Part shown: positions 1-8,499 of the stretch, one piece after another
Layout of the letters: every line of letters starts with the position of its first letter
Numbering within the stretch: the first letter of the stretch is position 1
NCBI GenBank assembly: GCA_019359595.1
Contig: JAHHGZ010000001.1
Coordinates: 1 to 64,000, forward strand
From: Cyanomargarita calcarea GSE-NOS-MK-12-04C
Lineage (GTDB): Bacteria; Cyanobacteriota; Cyanobacteriia; Cyanobacteriales; Nostocaceae
Direction of reading: 5' to 3'
DNA: 64,000 nucleotides
The notes under the pieces: generated by a model
The model's input: only the letters and a program-made list of their open reading frames with translations
Database searches by the model: none
What the model was told of the DNA's origin: nothing
Made by a program: the position numbers and the translations under genes

Positions 1-87
1 ATCTGAGAGTTCAACCCGTGAGGGCTGGTAAGTATATGTACGGACTATTCACCGTGATTCTACTTACAACGAATCGCACTTTGCAAG

Positions 88-118
88 CCTACACTGTACC
101 CGAAGGCGTCAGTGTAGG
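88..118. repeat. Small palindrome ending the parE relic
   Basis: Nine-base inverted arms CCTACACTG / CAGTGTAGG enclose a 13-base loop. It lies just beyond the frameshifted part of the toxin relic at 132-233, and no recognisable toxin sequence follows it. A similar palindrome sits at 55178-55204 beside the rubredoxin gene, so this may be a small dispersed repeat. Confidence 0.5.
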
Positions 119-131
119 TAGTTGACCAGCA

Positions 132-233
132 TCAATAAAACGAGTTGCTCAAGAGTGGGTTTTCACGACTAATAAACTGGTTAATTTCCTTAATATCAAG
201 CCGAGCTTGGACGGTAAAAACGTAGCGATTCAT
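132..233 (-). pseudogene. ParE/RelE-type toxin relic, frameshifted
   Basis: The frame opens with an ATG that overlaps the stop of the upstream antitoxin gene (ATGA), the usual coupling of ParD/ParE pairs. The first 33 codons read MNRYVFTVQARLDIKEIN and onward, typical of a ParE N-terminus, then reach a TGA. In another frame the same DNA around 125-150 encodes ATRFIDAGQ, which continues the ParE fold, so a small indel broke the gene. After that the similarity stops at a palindrome (88-118). A full ParE toxin is about 90-100 residues, so most of it is gone. The relic should not give an active toxin. Confidence 0.7.
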
Positions 234-499
234 TCCCGTTTACCTTTGGATATTTGACGAATATCTTCGCGTAATTCTCTAAATACCTCTTCACCATCAA
301 TTACTTCTCCTCTATCGCCTTGCTCTATCCCAACAGCAATTTCTGAGCGAAGTGTAATAAGTCGCGCTTCACGAATGCGGTCGCGTTCCTCTAGTAGTCG
401 CAATGCTTCACGTACAACCTCACTCGCGGATAAATACCTACCACTTTTGACTTTTTCGTGAACTAACTGCTCAAGCTCAGGTGTCAGTGATACGTTCAT
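230..499 (-). CDS. ParD-like ribbon-helix-helix antitoxin
   Basis: An 89-residue protein. Residues 1-45 form a ribbon-helix-helix DNA-binding region with the ParD signature YLSASEVVREALRLLEERD; the charged C-terminal half is the part that normally binds ParE. Such antitoxins repress their own operon and neutralise a ParE gyrase-directed toxin. The downstream toxin frame starts within its stop codon but is frameshifted and truncated, so this is an orphan antitoxin. The family call is firm; whether it still has a role (autoregulation or protection against other ParE toxins) is inference. Confidence 0.85.
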   Translation of the reverse strand: MNVSLTPELEQLVHEKVKSGRYLSASEVVREALRLLEERDRIREARLITLRSEIAVGIEQGDRGEVIDGEEVFRELREDIRQISKGKRE

Positions 500-559
500 A
501 GGTTTTCGTTATTCAATTTGAATTTATAGCTTTAATTCTGCCACCGATAGCAAAGCTTG

Positions 560-1462
560 TCAAAGTTTGTTATTGATGAAGACAGCCTCTCTTGCTTGCA
601 GCCACTCTTGGGGGATGCTTTCGACACCTGCAGATAAAGCTACAATACCCCCAACGATCGCACAAGTCGTATCTCTATCTCCCAAGCCACTGACAGTTAA
701 CCAAAGTGCTTCTTCGTAGCTGTTCAGGTGTTGGGCAGCACACCATAGAGCAAAGGGTATCGTGTCTTGTGCGGACACAAAAGAACCATTTCCCAGGATA
801 GAAGCCGCTGAATCTACGGTTATATTTGGCGATAAATCGCGAGCGAGGACGATTTTGGAACTTACCTCACTTTCTGGAACATAAGGCAAAAGCAAGTTTA
901 AAAATTCTGCCTTACTGGGTAAAGAATTTTGCAACCTGCTAGCAAAAGCCGCCGCCACAGCAACAGCGATCGCTCCTGCAATTGCTTCTGGATGAGTGTG
1001 AGTGACTTCAGCACTCGCCTTGGCTTGGCTGACAACCATATCTATATCATCAGCAAAATAAGCACCTACAGGTGCAACTCGCATTGCACCACCATTGCCG
1101 TAAGAACCCTGTCCCTGAAATAAACTGCTTGCTACTTCCTGCCAAGATATTCCATCTTTAATCCTCGCCATAAATCCATGCATTGCTGCACCGTACTTGC
1201 GCTCTTGATCGTATAGTTGAACAAAACTTTGTACCAAACTTTCTTGGTTAATTTCTCCAAACTCTTGCAAAGTTAACACTACCGACAGCGCCATCTGGGT
1301 ATCGTCGGTGTAATACCAAGGGGAGGAAGGAATAGCACGGGCTGCAATCATGCTTTCTGCTACATCTGGATGGAGAAAAAAGCAGTCTCCAAATGCATCT
1401 CCTACAGATAAGCCGAAAAGTGAACATTCAGCACGGATGAGGTGAGGATTGTTGGTTTGCAC
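560..1462 (-). CDS. ADP-ribosylglycohydrolase family protein
   Basis: 300 residues, the usual size of the DraG/ARH family, which removes ADP-ribose from proteins or other acceptors using two metal ions. Metal-binding motifs are visible: GDAFGD at residues 21-26, YTDDTQ at 51-56, and GLGDRDTT near 259-266, where the two Asp are the classical second metal set. Translation begins with GTG at 1462; no in-frame ATG precedes the first conserved motif. In nitrogen fixers DraG reactivates nitrogenase reductase, but no DraT or nif gene is nearby, so the substrate here is unknown. It appears to be a single-gene unit. Confidence 0.9.
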   Translation of the reverse strand: MQTNNPHLIRAECSLFGLSVGDAFGDCFFLHPDVAESMIAARAIPSSPWYYTDDTQMALSVVLTLQEFGEINQESLVQSFVQLYDQERKYGAAMHGFMARIKDGISWQEVASSLFQGQGSYGNGGAMRVAPVGAYFADDIDMVVSQAKASAEVTHTHPEAIAGAIAVAVAAAFASRLQNSLPSKAEFLNLLLPYVPESEVSSKIVLARDLSPNITVDSAASILGNGSFVSAQDTIPFALWCAAQHLNSYEEALWLTVSGLGDRDTTCAIVGGIVALSAGVESIPQEWLQAREAVFINNKL

Positions 1463-1520
1463 AGCTAACTCAACAGTTTTTTATGTATTCAATTATAATA
1501 CAAAGAAACACATTGCAGAC

Positions 1521-2150
1521 TCACGCAACCGAGTCAAAAACCTGTTGCGCAGTTAGGTTTAAATTGGGGAAAGTAGGCGACACAATCCGGTCTGTACCTC
1601 TAAACGGGGTCATTTGATATTCCCCGTCGATTAATTCGCACACGAAAATTGTAGGCTGCTTGGGGTTGCCGATAAATTTCCGTCCGCCCAACGCAGCGTA
1701 ATCTACAATCCAGTATTCGGGGATGCCCATACCTTCATAATTCCCAAACTTATCGTAGTAATCGTCACGCCAGTTGGTTGAAACGACTTCGACCACTAAG
1801 GGGACGGACGCGGGTAAGGATACGGTTGATTGCTTATCCCACAAAGGTTCATTTACAACGTTGTCGTAATTTAGTACCAAAATATCAGGGGAATAGGCTG
1901 AGTCGTTATCGGGTGTTTTTACAAACGCAGTTTTCGGGATGCGGTAGGGTAGTCCCATTTGCAAAAATTGAAAAGTTATTTGTGCAGCTAAAAATCCGAC
2001 AACACCCTCATGTTTGCCTGTTGGTGGCGGCATCTCGATTATCACTCCTTTGTGCAGTTCGTAGCGTATTTGTGAGTTTTCTGGATACCATTCGATAAAT
2101 TCATCGAAGGTAACTAGTTTTAGTTCGGCTTGTGTTTGTGTTTGGGTCAT
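1521..2150 (-). CDS. Uma2 family putative endonuclease
   Basis: 209 residues of the Uma2 (DUF820) family, a PD-(D/E)XK nuclease-like fold greatly expanded in filamentous cyanobacteria. Visible elements are YSPDILVL (motif Asp), PLVVEVVST (motif Glu) and GIPEYWIVDY near the C-terminus. Biological function is not established for most members. ATG start at 2150 and full-length, unlike the broken family member at 17141-17775. It lies 58 bases downstream of the glycohydrolase start, in the same direction but probably transcribed separately. This is one of three Uma2 loci in the window. Confidence 0.9.
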   Translation of the reverse strand: MTQTQTQAELKLVTFDEFIEWYPENSQIRYELHKGVIIEMPPPTGKHEGVVGFLAAQITFQFLQMGLPYRIPKTAFVKTPDNDSAYSPDILVLNYDNVVNEPLWDKQSTVSLPASVPLVVEVVSTNWRDDYYDKFGNYEGMGIPEYWIVDYAALGGRKFIGNPKQPTIFVCELIDGEYQMTPFRGTDRIVSPTFPNLNLTAQQVFDSVA

Positions 2151-2371
2151 AAGTTACCACCTCCACATATATTTGACTTTACCATCCTAGTAGTTCAGGA
2201 GCAGGGTGTTCTCCACCTTTCATAAACTAGCGAATCATAATCTATACTGTGTCTGCTAGTGAATAAATTTAATTTTAAAAGTATCATAGACTACAAAAAT
2301 TTCAACGAACTGACAAGTCAGCGCTTGCGCTATCGCTATGCAGGAAAAAAACTTTTTGGTTTACTGAATCT

Positions 2372-3490
2372 ATGAAACGTTCAAATCGTCGTGCTTGGTT
2401 AGGAGCGATCGCCCTCTCATTTTTAGTTATACTGAGTCTGATATTAGCCCCCGGTAATAACAGAATTAATAGCGGTTCTACTTATAACCGCTCACCTGAT
2501 GGTTATGGTGCTTGGTATGCTTTTATGCAAGAACATGGTACTAATATCACGCGCTTTGCAAAGCCTTTTAAATCTTTAAAAGCAGAAAAAACTCCTGTGA
2601 CTCTTTTGCGAGTTAACAGTCAATTGCTTGAGCCGATAATTTTACCAGAAGAAAAAGAATGGCTAGAAAATGGCAATACTCTAATAATTTTGGGTGTACG
2701 CGACTCTGTAACTGCTGCCAACTTTAGCACCATGCAGAAATCTTCCTCGGGAGATGTCAAAATTGAGACGCGGCGACGGGGAAAAATTCAGACTGGGGAA
2801 GAATTGCTTTTAGGCGATCGCTTCGGGGCTGTGGTCTGGCAACAAAAATTTGGTCAAGGAAAGGTAATTTTTTCTACCACTCCCCATTTAGCGGCCAATG
2901 CCTACCAAGAGAATTTAAGTAATTTTAATTATTTAGCTGATTTGTTAGGTAAAAAAAATAACTTATTATTAGTCGATGAATATCTCCACGGTTACAAAGA
3001 TGCTGCTGTGAGGCAAGAAGAAGGGCAAGGAAACTTAATCAGTTATTTCTCTAAAACTCCAGTCTTTCCAGCATTATTGCAGGTAGGCGTTTTGCTATTG
3101 GTGCTAATTTGGGCGCTGAATCAACGTTTTGGGAAAGAAGTTACTTTATATACGCCAGTAGTGGATAATAGTGAAGCTTACATCCAAGCGTTAGCACAAG
3201 TGTTGCAAAAAGCGGGTAAGACTGACTTTGTTGTCGAAATGGTGGCTAAAGAAGAACAAGTGCAATTGCAACTCGCTTTAGGATTAGGAAGAATTCCTCT
3301 CGAACACCAAGCATTAGTAACCGCTTGGGTACAGCAAACAGGTACTCAAGCGACAGAACTGGATAAACTGTTGCGTTTGCGAAATAGAAAAACTCCCATG
3401 AGTGAACGAGACTTGATAAGCTGGTTGGGGAAATGGCAAACCCTGAGGGAAGTTCAAAATTCTACTCTCAACCGCTCGAAAGGTGCCTGA
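2372..3490 (+). CDS. DUF4350 domain-containing membrane protein
   Basis: 372 residues. One membrane segment lies near the N-terminus (about 9-26), followed by an extracytoplasmic DUF4350 region with the motif RSPDGYGAWYAFMQEHG, a second membrane segment around 232-250 (LQVGVLLLVLIWALNQRFG), and a cytoplasmic tail. DUF4350 has a GATase-like fold without proven activity. It begins a set with MoxR (22 bases downstream) and DUF58, an arrangement seen across bacteria in which a MoxR ATPase acts on membrane or envelope partners. ATG start; no strong Shine-Dalgarno is evident. Confidence 0.85.
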   Translation: MKRSNRRAWLGAIALSFLVILSLILAPGNNRINSGSTYNRSPDGYGAWYAFMQEHGTNITRFAKPFKSLKAEKTPVTLLRVNSQLLEPIILPEEKEWLENGNTLIILGVRDSVTAANFSTMQKSSSGDVKIETRRRGKIQTGEELLLGDRFGAVVWQQKFGQGKVIFSTTPHLAANAYQENLSNFNYLADLLGKKNNLLLVDEYLHGYKDAAVRQEEGQGNLISYFSKTPVFPALLQVGVLLLVLIWALNQRFGKEVTLYTPVVDNSEAYIQALAQVLQKAGKTDFVVEMVAKEEQVQLQLALGLGRIPLEHQALVTAWVQQTGTQATELDKLLRLRNRKTPMSERDLISWLGKWQTLREVQNSTLNRSKGA

Positions 3491-3512
3491 TACGCAATTA
3501 TTTTTATAAGAA

Positions 3513-4463
3513 ATGAATGAAACTTATCCTGTATTAACTCGCCTTGATAAAGCACTTAACCAAGTAGTTGTCGGACAATCTTCCCTGATACAGCAACTTT
3601 TGATTGCGTTGTTAGCGGGTGGACATGTGATTTTGGAGGGAGTACCGGGTACAGGTAAAACCCTTTTGGTGAAAGTACTGGCGCAGTTAATCCAAGCTGA
3701 GTTTCGTCGGATACAACTTACACCGGATGTTTTACCTTCGGATATTACTGGTACGAATATTTTTGATTTAAATACCCGTAACTTCACCTTGAAAAAAGGA
3801 CCAGTTTTTACCGAAGTGTTGCTAGCGGATGAGATTAACCGCACTCCCCCGAAAACACAAGCAGCCTTATTGGAAGCGATGGAAGAAATGCAAGTAACCT
3901 TGGATGGTGAAAGCCTGCCACTACCAGAATTATTTTGGGCGATCGCCACCCAAAATCCCCTAGAATTTGAAGGCACATATCCCTTACCAGAAGCACAACT
4001 AGACAGATTTTTGTTTAAGCTGGTAGTAGATTATCCCGATGCGGCGGCTGAGAAGCAAATGATACTTAACCGTCAGTCTGGGTTTGCAGCTCGACGCTTG
4101 GATATAGCCAAGATTAAGCCAGTGGCCACAGTAGCACAGCTTTTGGAAGTGCGGCAAGCAGTCAAAGAAGTTAAGGTATCGGAAGCGATAATTGATTATT
4201 TACTGGCGGTAGTCAAAGCATCGCGACAACACCCAGATTTAGCATTAGGTGCATCACCTCGTGCTGCAGGTGCTTGGTTTACGACATCTCAGTCGGCAGC
4301 GTTGTTAGCAGGACGGGATTTTGTGACACCGGATGATGTCAAAGCTGTTGCACCTCCCTTGCTACGCCATCGCTTTATTTTGAAAGCAGAAGCAATGTTG
4401 GATGGTTTGCAAATGGATGGAGTAGTTGCATCGTTACTCAATCAAGTCCCAGTACCGAGGTGA
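3513..4463 (+). CDS. MoxR family AAA+ ATPase
   Basis: 316 residues. Walker A GVPGTGKT is at residues 43-50; Walker B is VLLADEINRTPPKTQ near 103-117; sensor ATQNPLEFEGTYPLPEAQLDRF and the C-terminal AAA lid follow. MoxR proteins act as chaperone-like ATPases that often insert metals or activate VWA/DUF58 partners. It directly follows the DUF4350 gene and precedes a DUF58 gene, the standard MoxR partner, although about 430 bases of repeats separate MoxR from DUF58 here. The family assignment is secure; the client is not known. Confidence 0.95.
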   Translation: MNETYPVLTRLDKALNQVVVGQSSLIQQLLIALLAGGHVILEGVPGTGKTLLVKVLAQLIQAEFRRIQLTPDVLPSDITGTNIFDLNTRNFTLKKGPVFTEVLLADEINRTPPKTQAALLEAMEEMQVTLDGESLPLPELFWAIATQNPLEFEGTYPLPEAQLDRFLFKLVVDYPDAAAEKQMILNRQSGFAARRLDIAKIKPVATVAQLLEVRQAVKEVKVSEAIIDYLLAVVKASRQHPDLALGASPRAAGAWFTTSQSAALLAGRDFVTPDDVKAVAPPLLRHRFILKAEAMLDGLQMDGVVASLLNQVPVPR

Positions 4464-4468
4464 AAAGA

Positions 4469-4512
4469 GTTAGGAGTTAGGAGTTAGGAATTAGGAGTTA
4501 GGAGTTAGGAGT
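4469..4512. repeat. GTTAGGA heptamer tandem repeats
   Basis: About six consecutive near-identical heptamers right after the MoxR stop codon, of the short tandemly repeated type known from Nostocales genomes. The same heptamer recurs at 10256-10315, 18788-19118, 45225-45305, 48111-48130 and inside recJ. Confidence 0.85.
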
Positions 4513-4574
4513 ACGGCTGTTAAGGTGACTCAATCAAGAGTGCAAAATACCTAATCTTTACTCTTAACTTTGCG

Positions 4575-4633
4575 TTCTTCGTTACTTCGCGGTTCAAATA
4601 GATATTTTTTTTGAACCGCGAAGTAACGAAGAA
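4575..4633. repeat. Perfect 24-bp-arm hairpin
   Basis: The arms 4575-4598 and 4610-4633 are exact reverse complements (left arm begins TTCTTCGTTACTTCGCGG) around an 11-base AT-rich loop. It may work as a terminator in either direction or be a mobile palindromic repeat. It is too long and too perfect to be chance. Confidence 0.85.
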
Positions 4634-4775
4634 GCGAAGAAAAGACTATTTTACAGCTTACACCTTAATAGCCGTAGAGTTAGGAGCTAATTCATATCTT
4701 GCTTTTTGCGTATAAACCACATATATACAATTTTATAAGTTATGAAAAATACAATAAAATTAAACCATTATTTCC

Positions 4776-4823
4776 AGTCCATTAAAATGGACTTGTGCTA
4801 TTAGAAAGGGACTTATAGTCCCT
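4776..4823. repeat. Two-hairpin dispersed element, copy 1
   Basis: First hairpin AGTCCATTAAAATGGACT (4776-4793), then a short linker, then AGGGAC/GTCCCT (4807-4823). Related copies with the linker GCTATAAGACAGGGA are at 29204-29251 (opposite strand) and 48969-49009. The 18-base palindrome is repeated exactly at 40719-40736. Confidence 0.75.
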
Positions 4824-4895
4824 AGCTGGCGGGTAGGGCGTTAATCGATTTACCTGGGTAATAAAAGTGATGATTTTGACTTCTAACTTGAAAAT

Positions 4896-6218
4896 ATGAT
4901 TCCTTCTAAAAAAGCTTATTTATTATTAGTATTGGGCATTATCATCGCCCCAAGTTTAGCAATCTTTTTTGGTATACCGACGAGTATCACGCTAACCTTA
5001 TTATATGATGTCGTAGTGTTGGGATTAATGGTTGTGGATGGTTTGCGAGTCCGCAGTCATCGTGTGCAAGTTTCACGAGAATTACCACCACGATTATCAA
5101 TTGGGCGAGAGAACCCAGTTCTGATAACGGTAAATAGTAACACCAACACAGTCATTCAAATCCGCGACTATTACCCAGCTAGTTTTGGCGTGTCTGTACC
5201 GACATTACAGACCCCTATTGAAAGTAACCGCACCCAAGAATTAACTTACACAGTCAACCCAACTTCTCGGGGAGAATTTTCTTGGGGAGATATCCAGGTA
5301 AGGCAACTTGGTGCTTGGGGGTTGGCGTGGGATGATTGGAAAATTCTCCAAAGTTTGAAAGTCAAAGTTTATCCAGATTTGTTGAGTTTGCGATCGCTCT
5401 CGATTCGTCTGACATTACAATCATCTGGGGCGATGCGACAATTTCGCTTGAATGGTATTGGTACAGAATTTGCCGAATTGCGAAACTATCGCAGCGGTGA
5501 CGATTTACGCTTTATTGACTGGAAAGCTACCGCTCGTCGCATCAGTGCTTATGGTAATGCAGCACCATTGGTAAGAGTTCTAGAACCAGAACAAGAGCAA
5601 ACCTTAATGATTTTACTCGATCGCGGAAGATTGATGACCGCAAAAGTGCAGGGTTTGCAGCGATTTGACTGGGGTTTGAATGCTACTTTATCCCTCGCAT
5701 TAGCAGGATTGCATCGAGGCGATCGCGTTGGTGTTGGTGTATTTGACCGCCTTCTTCATACGTGGATTCCCCCAGAACGCGGTCAACAACACCTGAGTCA
5801 TCTAATTGACTGTCTCACCCCAATTCAACCAGTCCTCCAAGAATCTGACTATTTGGGTGCGGTAACTAATCTTGTGCAGCGACAAACCCGCAGGGCGCTT
5901 GTAGTTGTAATTACTGACATAGTTGACGTTACTGCCTCTACCGAACTCCTTGGCGCACTCTCCAAATTAGCACCACGCTATCTACCATTTTCCGTCACCT
6001 TGCGCGACCCGCAAGTAGATAAACTAGCACGCAACCCCACCGTAGATGCTACAGCGGCCTATACCCGTGCAGTAGCATTAGATTTATTAGCACAGCGCCA
6101 AGTCGCATTCGCTCAACTAAAACAAAAAGGTGTGTTAGTACTGGATGCACCAGCAAATCAAATCACCGACCAATTAGTAGACAGGTATTTGCAATTAAAA
6201 GCACGGAATCAACTTTAA
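4896..6218 (+). CDS. DUF58 domain-containing protein
   Basis: 440 residues. Two N-terminal membrane segments (about 5-25 and 30-45) precede an extracytoplasmic or peripheral beta domain, then the DUF58 signature SGDDLRFIDWKATARR (about 200-215) and a VWA-like domain with ILLDRGRLM. DUF58 proteins are typical partners of MoxR ATPases. ATG start. The stop codon abuts a composite repeat beginning at 6219. The context (MoxR, DUF4350, SpoIIM-like, RDD) suggests a membrane-associated complex. Confidence 0.9.
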   Translation: MIPSKKAYLLLVLGIIIAPSLAIFFGIPTSITLTLLYDVVVLGLMVVDGLRVRSHRVQVSRELPPRLSIGRENPVLITVNSNTNTVIQIRDYYPASFGVSVPTLQTPIESNRTQELTYTVNPTSRGEFSWGDIQVRQLGAWGLAWDDWKILQSLKVKVYPDLLSLRSLSIRLTLQSSGAMRQFRLNGIGTEFAELRNYRSGDDLRFIDWKATARRISAYGNAAPLVRVLEPEQEQTLMILLDRGRLMTAKVQGLQRFDWGLNATLSLALAGLHRGDRVGVGVFDRLLHTWIPPERGQQHLSHLIDCLTPIQPVLQESDYLGAVTNLVQRQTRRALVVVITDIVDVTASTELLGALSKLAPRYLPFSVTLRDPQVDKLARNPTVDATAAYTRAVALDLLAQRQVAFAQLKQKGVLVLDAPANQITDQLVDRYLQLKARNQL

Positions 6219-6322
6219 AGGAAGAAGGAAGAAGGAAGAAGGAAGAAGGAAGAAGGTTTATATATGTGGATTGGAACCCCAACTCAAAACGGGTGACCCC
6301 GATCGGAGTCGGGGTATTAAAC
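6219..6322 (+). repeat. Composite intergenic repeat, copy A
   Basis: GAAGGAA heptamers lead into GGTTTATATATGTGGAT, then a variable part with AACTCAAAACG, a CCCCGA/TCGGGG stem and the end GTCGGGGTATTAAAC. Copies B (18841-18986, same orientation) and C (52224-52310, opposite strand) share this order. No coding content. Confidence 0.8.
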
Positions 6323-6381
6323 AGAACAGCGAGGATAATACCTGCAAATAGCCACCAAGCCTGTAAGCCCAAGAAGCAAGA

Positions 6382-7338
6382 TTAATTACTCCGCTTCCGA
6401 CTGCAGTACAACACCAAAAACACAAACAACCCCATCCCCACCAAATACTTAAACGCATCTGGAATAATCGGACTGGGAGAGAAAAAACCCTCAATCGTAC
6501 CAGCAATAATTAACATCGGTACAATCCCAAATACCAACTGTACGGCCTGGGAACCATACAATTTCAAGGCCTCACTACGGCGATATCTACCAGGAAATAA
6601 AATAGCCTTGGCAATTAAAAATCCCGCTCCTCCTGCAAAAAAAATCGCGGGTAATTCCAAGGAACCGTGGGGAAATACAAACCCCCAAAAAGGATAAGCA
6701 AGTTTATTTTGACCTACCAATGCCGCAATCGCACCAATTGATAAACCATTCAACACCATCAGAAAAGTTGTATATGCCCCAGCTGTTATCCCACCAGCAA
6801 CAGCGCCAAATGATACAGTTATATTGTTAATCGCGATGCCGCTAGATGCTAGTGGTTCAACCCCAACTATTGACCCCATCCACAATTTATGCTCATCTCT
6901 AACTTTGGTAATTAAGTTTTCGGGTACTATCAGCGACATAAATGTTGGGTCTTGCCAAGCGTACCACCAAGCGACTAATGCCCCCACAATAAATAAGGTG
7001 GTAGCAAAAGCGATATAGGGGAAAGTCTGCTGCACCACAGATGGCAATCCCCAACGGTAGAAATCCACCACTGCTTGCCATTCCTGTCGCCGTGAACCTT
7101 GATAAATCTGCGTATATGCGCGAGTTGTTAAGGTTTGTAAACTTTGGATCAAAGTATTGCCCAGTTGTTGGGTACGCGCACGGGCTAAATCTGCTGTTAC
7201 GGAACGATATAAACTAGCTAATTCTCGAATTTCCCCGGCACAAAGCGTATGCAACCCTTTTTTTTCCAGTTGTCTTAACAGGGTAGAAAGACGCTGCCAA
7301 TTTGCTTCTCGTCGGGAAATCCAACGTTGAATATTCAT
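6382..7338 (-). CDS. SpoIIM-like (stage II sporulation protein M family) membrane protein
   Basis: 318 residues. The N-terminal ~90 residues are cytoplasmic and match the family start (ISRREANWQRLSTLLRQLE). Several membrane segments follow (about 97-120, 170-200, 210-240, 260-285 and 290-313) with the FPHGSLELPAIFFAG motif of the SpoIIM family. In non-sporulating bacteria this family is found with RDD and MoxR/DUF58 genes, as here. It is transcribed away from the next membrane gene (start 7416), so the 77-base gap must hold divergent promoters. The exact function is unknown. Confidence 0.88.
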   Translation of the reverse strand: MNIQRWISRREANWQRLSTLLRQLEKKGLHTLCAGEIRELASLYRSVTADLARARTQQLGNTLIQSLQTLTTRAYTQIYQGSRRQEWQAVVDFYRWGLPSVVQQTFPYIAFATTLFIVGALVAWWYAWQDPTFMSLIVPENLITKVRDEHKLWMGSIVGVEPLASSGIAINNITVSFGAVAGGITAGAYTTFLMVLNGLSIGAIAALVGQNKLAYPFWGFVFPHGSLELPAIFFAGGAGFLIAKAILFPGRYRRSEALKLYGSQAVQLVFGIVPMLIIAGTIEGFFSPSPIIPDAFKYLVGMGLFVFLVLYCSRKRSN

Positions 7339-7415
7339 AAAATTTCGGAATACTGTATAAAACTTACCTTAAGATAACCTCATCAAACCCGTACTTTATT
7401 TAAAAATTTGCCATT

Positions 7416-8276
7416 ATGTCTTTTAATTCCGGTTCACCAAGTCCAATACAACCGCTGAGTCTGGGTAATGTTGTCAGTGCGGGACTGCGGTTGTATCGCT
7501 CTCATCTAAAGTCATATCTTAGCCTGTCAGCGATCGCCTATTTGTGGGTACTTGTGCCAGTATATGGCTGGGCAAAATGTGCGGCAACTTTAAGTTTGAT
7601 ATCTCGCTTGGCTTTTGGTGAATTAGTCAATCAACCGGAAACTGTAGAAGGGGGACGTCGTTTCATCAATTCCCGTGTCTGGCAGTTTTTGGTGATGACT
7701 TTGCTAATGTTTCTTATTAGTATTGGTTTAACTATAGTTCTGATAATTCCCTTTTCTGTTTTGTTCGGGGTTATTATCGGTTTTACTGCTGTGAGTTCAG
7801 CGAGTGGTACTACGCCAAGCCCAACGATTATCCTGCTAGTAGCACTATTAACCCTTCTGGCAATTCCACTTTTTCTCATCGCTTTAATGTGGGTACAGGC
7901 ACGATTTTTTGTTGTTGAAGTTCCACTTGCCGTCGAAGATAATGTTGATGGAACATCGACAATTAGCCGCAGTTGGGATTTAACAAAAGGACATGTATGG
8001 CGAATTATTGGAATTTTGTTTGTTGGTTATTTAATTACTTTACCCATACAACTACCCTTTAGTATCCTGAGTATAATTATTCAAGGAATTTTACAACGTT
8101 TGGCTCAAGAAAATAGCGCTTATACATTTCTTTCCTCCGTATGCAGTTTAGTTCTTACCTTATTGAGTGCCACATTAGTAGTACCTTTTTGGCAGGCAAT
8201 CAAAGCTGTAGTTTATTATGACTTGCGAAGCCGTCGTGAAGGGTTAGGTTTGAAGTTACGCGATTATGAGGTTTAA
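7416..8276 (+). CDS. Polytopic membrane protein of the DUF58/RDD cluster
   Basis: 286 residues with about six hydrophobic segments (near 35-55, 87-115, 125-155, 195-222 and 238-265). The start is PLSLGNVVSAGLRLYRSHLKSY, as in proteins often labelled glycerophosphodiesterase membrane-domain or DUF975-like. No catalytic residues are seen. It is divergent from the SpoIIM-like gene and precedes an RDD gene in the same direction, with a hairpin between them (8307-8344). It is probably part of the same membrane module; the label is a family resemblance only. Confidence 0.75.
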   Translation: MSFNSGSPSPIQPLSLGNVVSAGLRLYRSHLKSYLSLSAIAYLWVLVPVYGWAKCAATLSLISRLAFGELVNQPETVEGGRRFINSRVWQFLVMTLLMFLISIGLTIVLIIPFSVLFGVIIGFTAVSSASGTTPSPTIILLVALLTLLAIPLFLIALMWVQARFFVVEVPLAVEDNVDGTSTISRSWDLTKGHVWRIIGILFVGYLITLPIQLPFSILSIIIQGILQRLAQENSAYTFLSSVCSLVLTLLSATLVVPFWQAIKAVVYYDLRSRREGLGLKLRDYEV

Positions 8277-8306
8277 AGGAAAAGGATTCTAGATTTTGGA
8301 TTACCT

Positions 8307-8344
8307 ACACAAAGCCGCAGTCTTACACTATGAGGGCTTTGTGT
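8307..8344 (+). terminator. Hairpin after the membrane protein gene
   Basis: Ten-base arms ACACAAAGCC / GGCTTTGTGT with an 18-base loop, 30 bases past the stop codon. No clear T run follows, so termination is only plausible. Confidence 0.45.
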
Positions 8345-8499
8345 AACTAGCGAAATTAGGATTTTGGATTTTGGAGAAAAACTACTCTACCGAACTCCTT
8401 GGCACTCATTAAAAAGTTAAAACTCAAAATAATTGTTTTTACTTTTTAATTCTCTTCATTCAACTTTCAAAAAATAAATTTTTAATTGTTTAATTACTT

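Larger units (their letters stand above)
4464..4895. other. Intergenic region filled with repeats
   Basis: 432 bases between the MoxR and DUF58 genes with no supported gene. It holds GTTAGGA heptamers (4469-4512), a long perfect hairpin (4575-4633) and a two-hairpin dispersed element (4776-4823). This splits what is elsewhere often a tight operon. Confidence 0.7.

Noticed and set aside
6163-6372. 69-codon frame over the DUF58 gene end
   Set aside because: It mostly translates the GAAGGAA repeat array and an antisense stretch.
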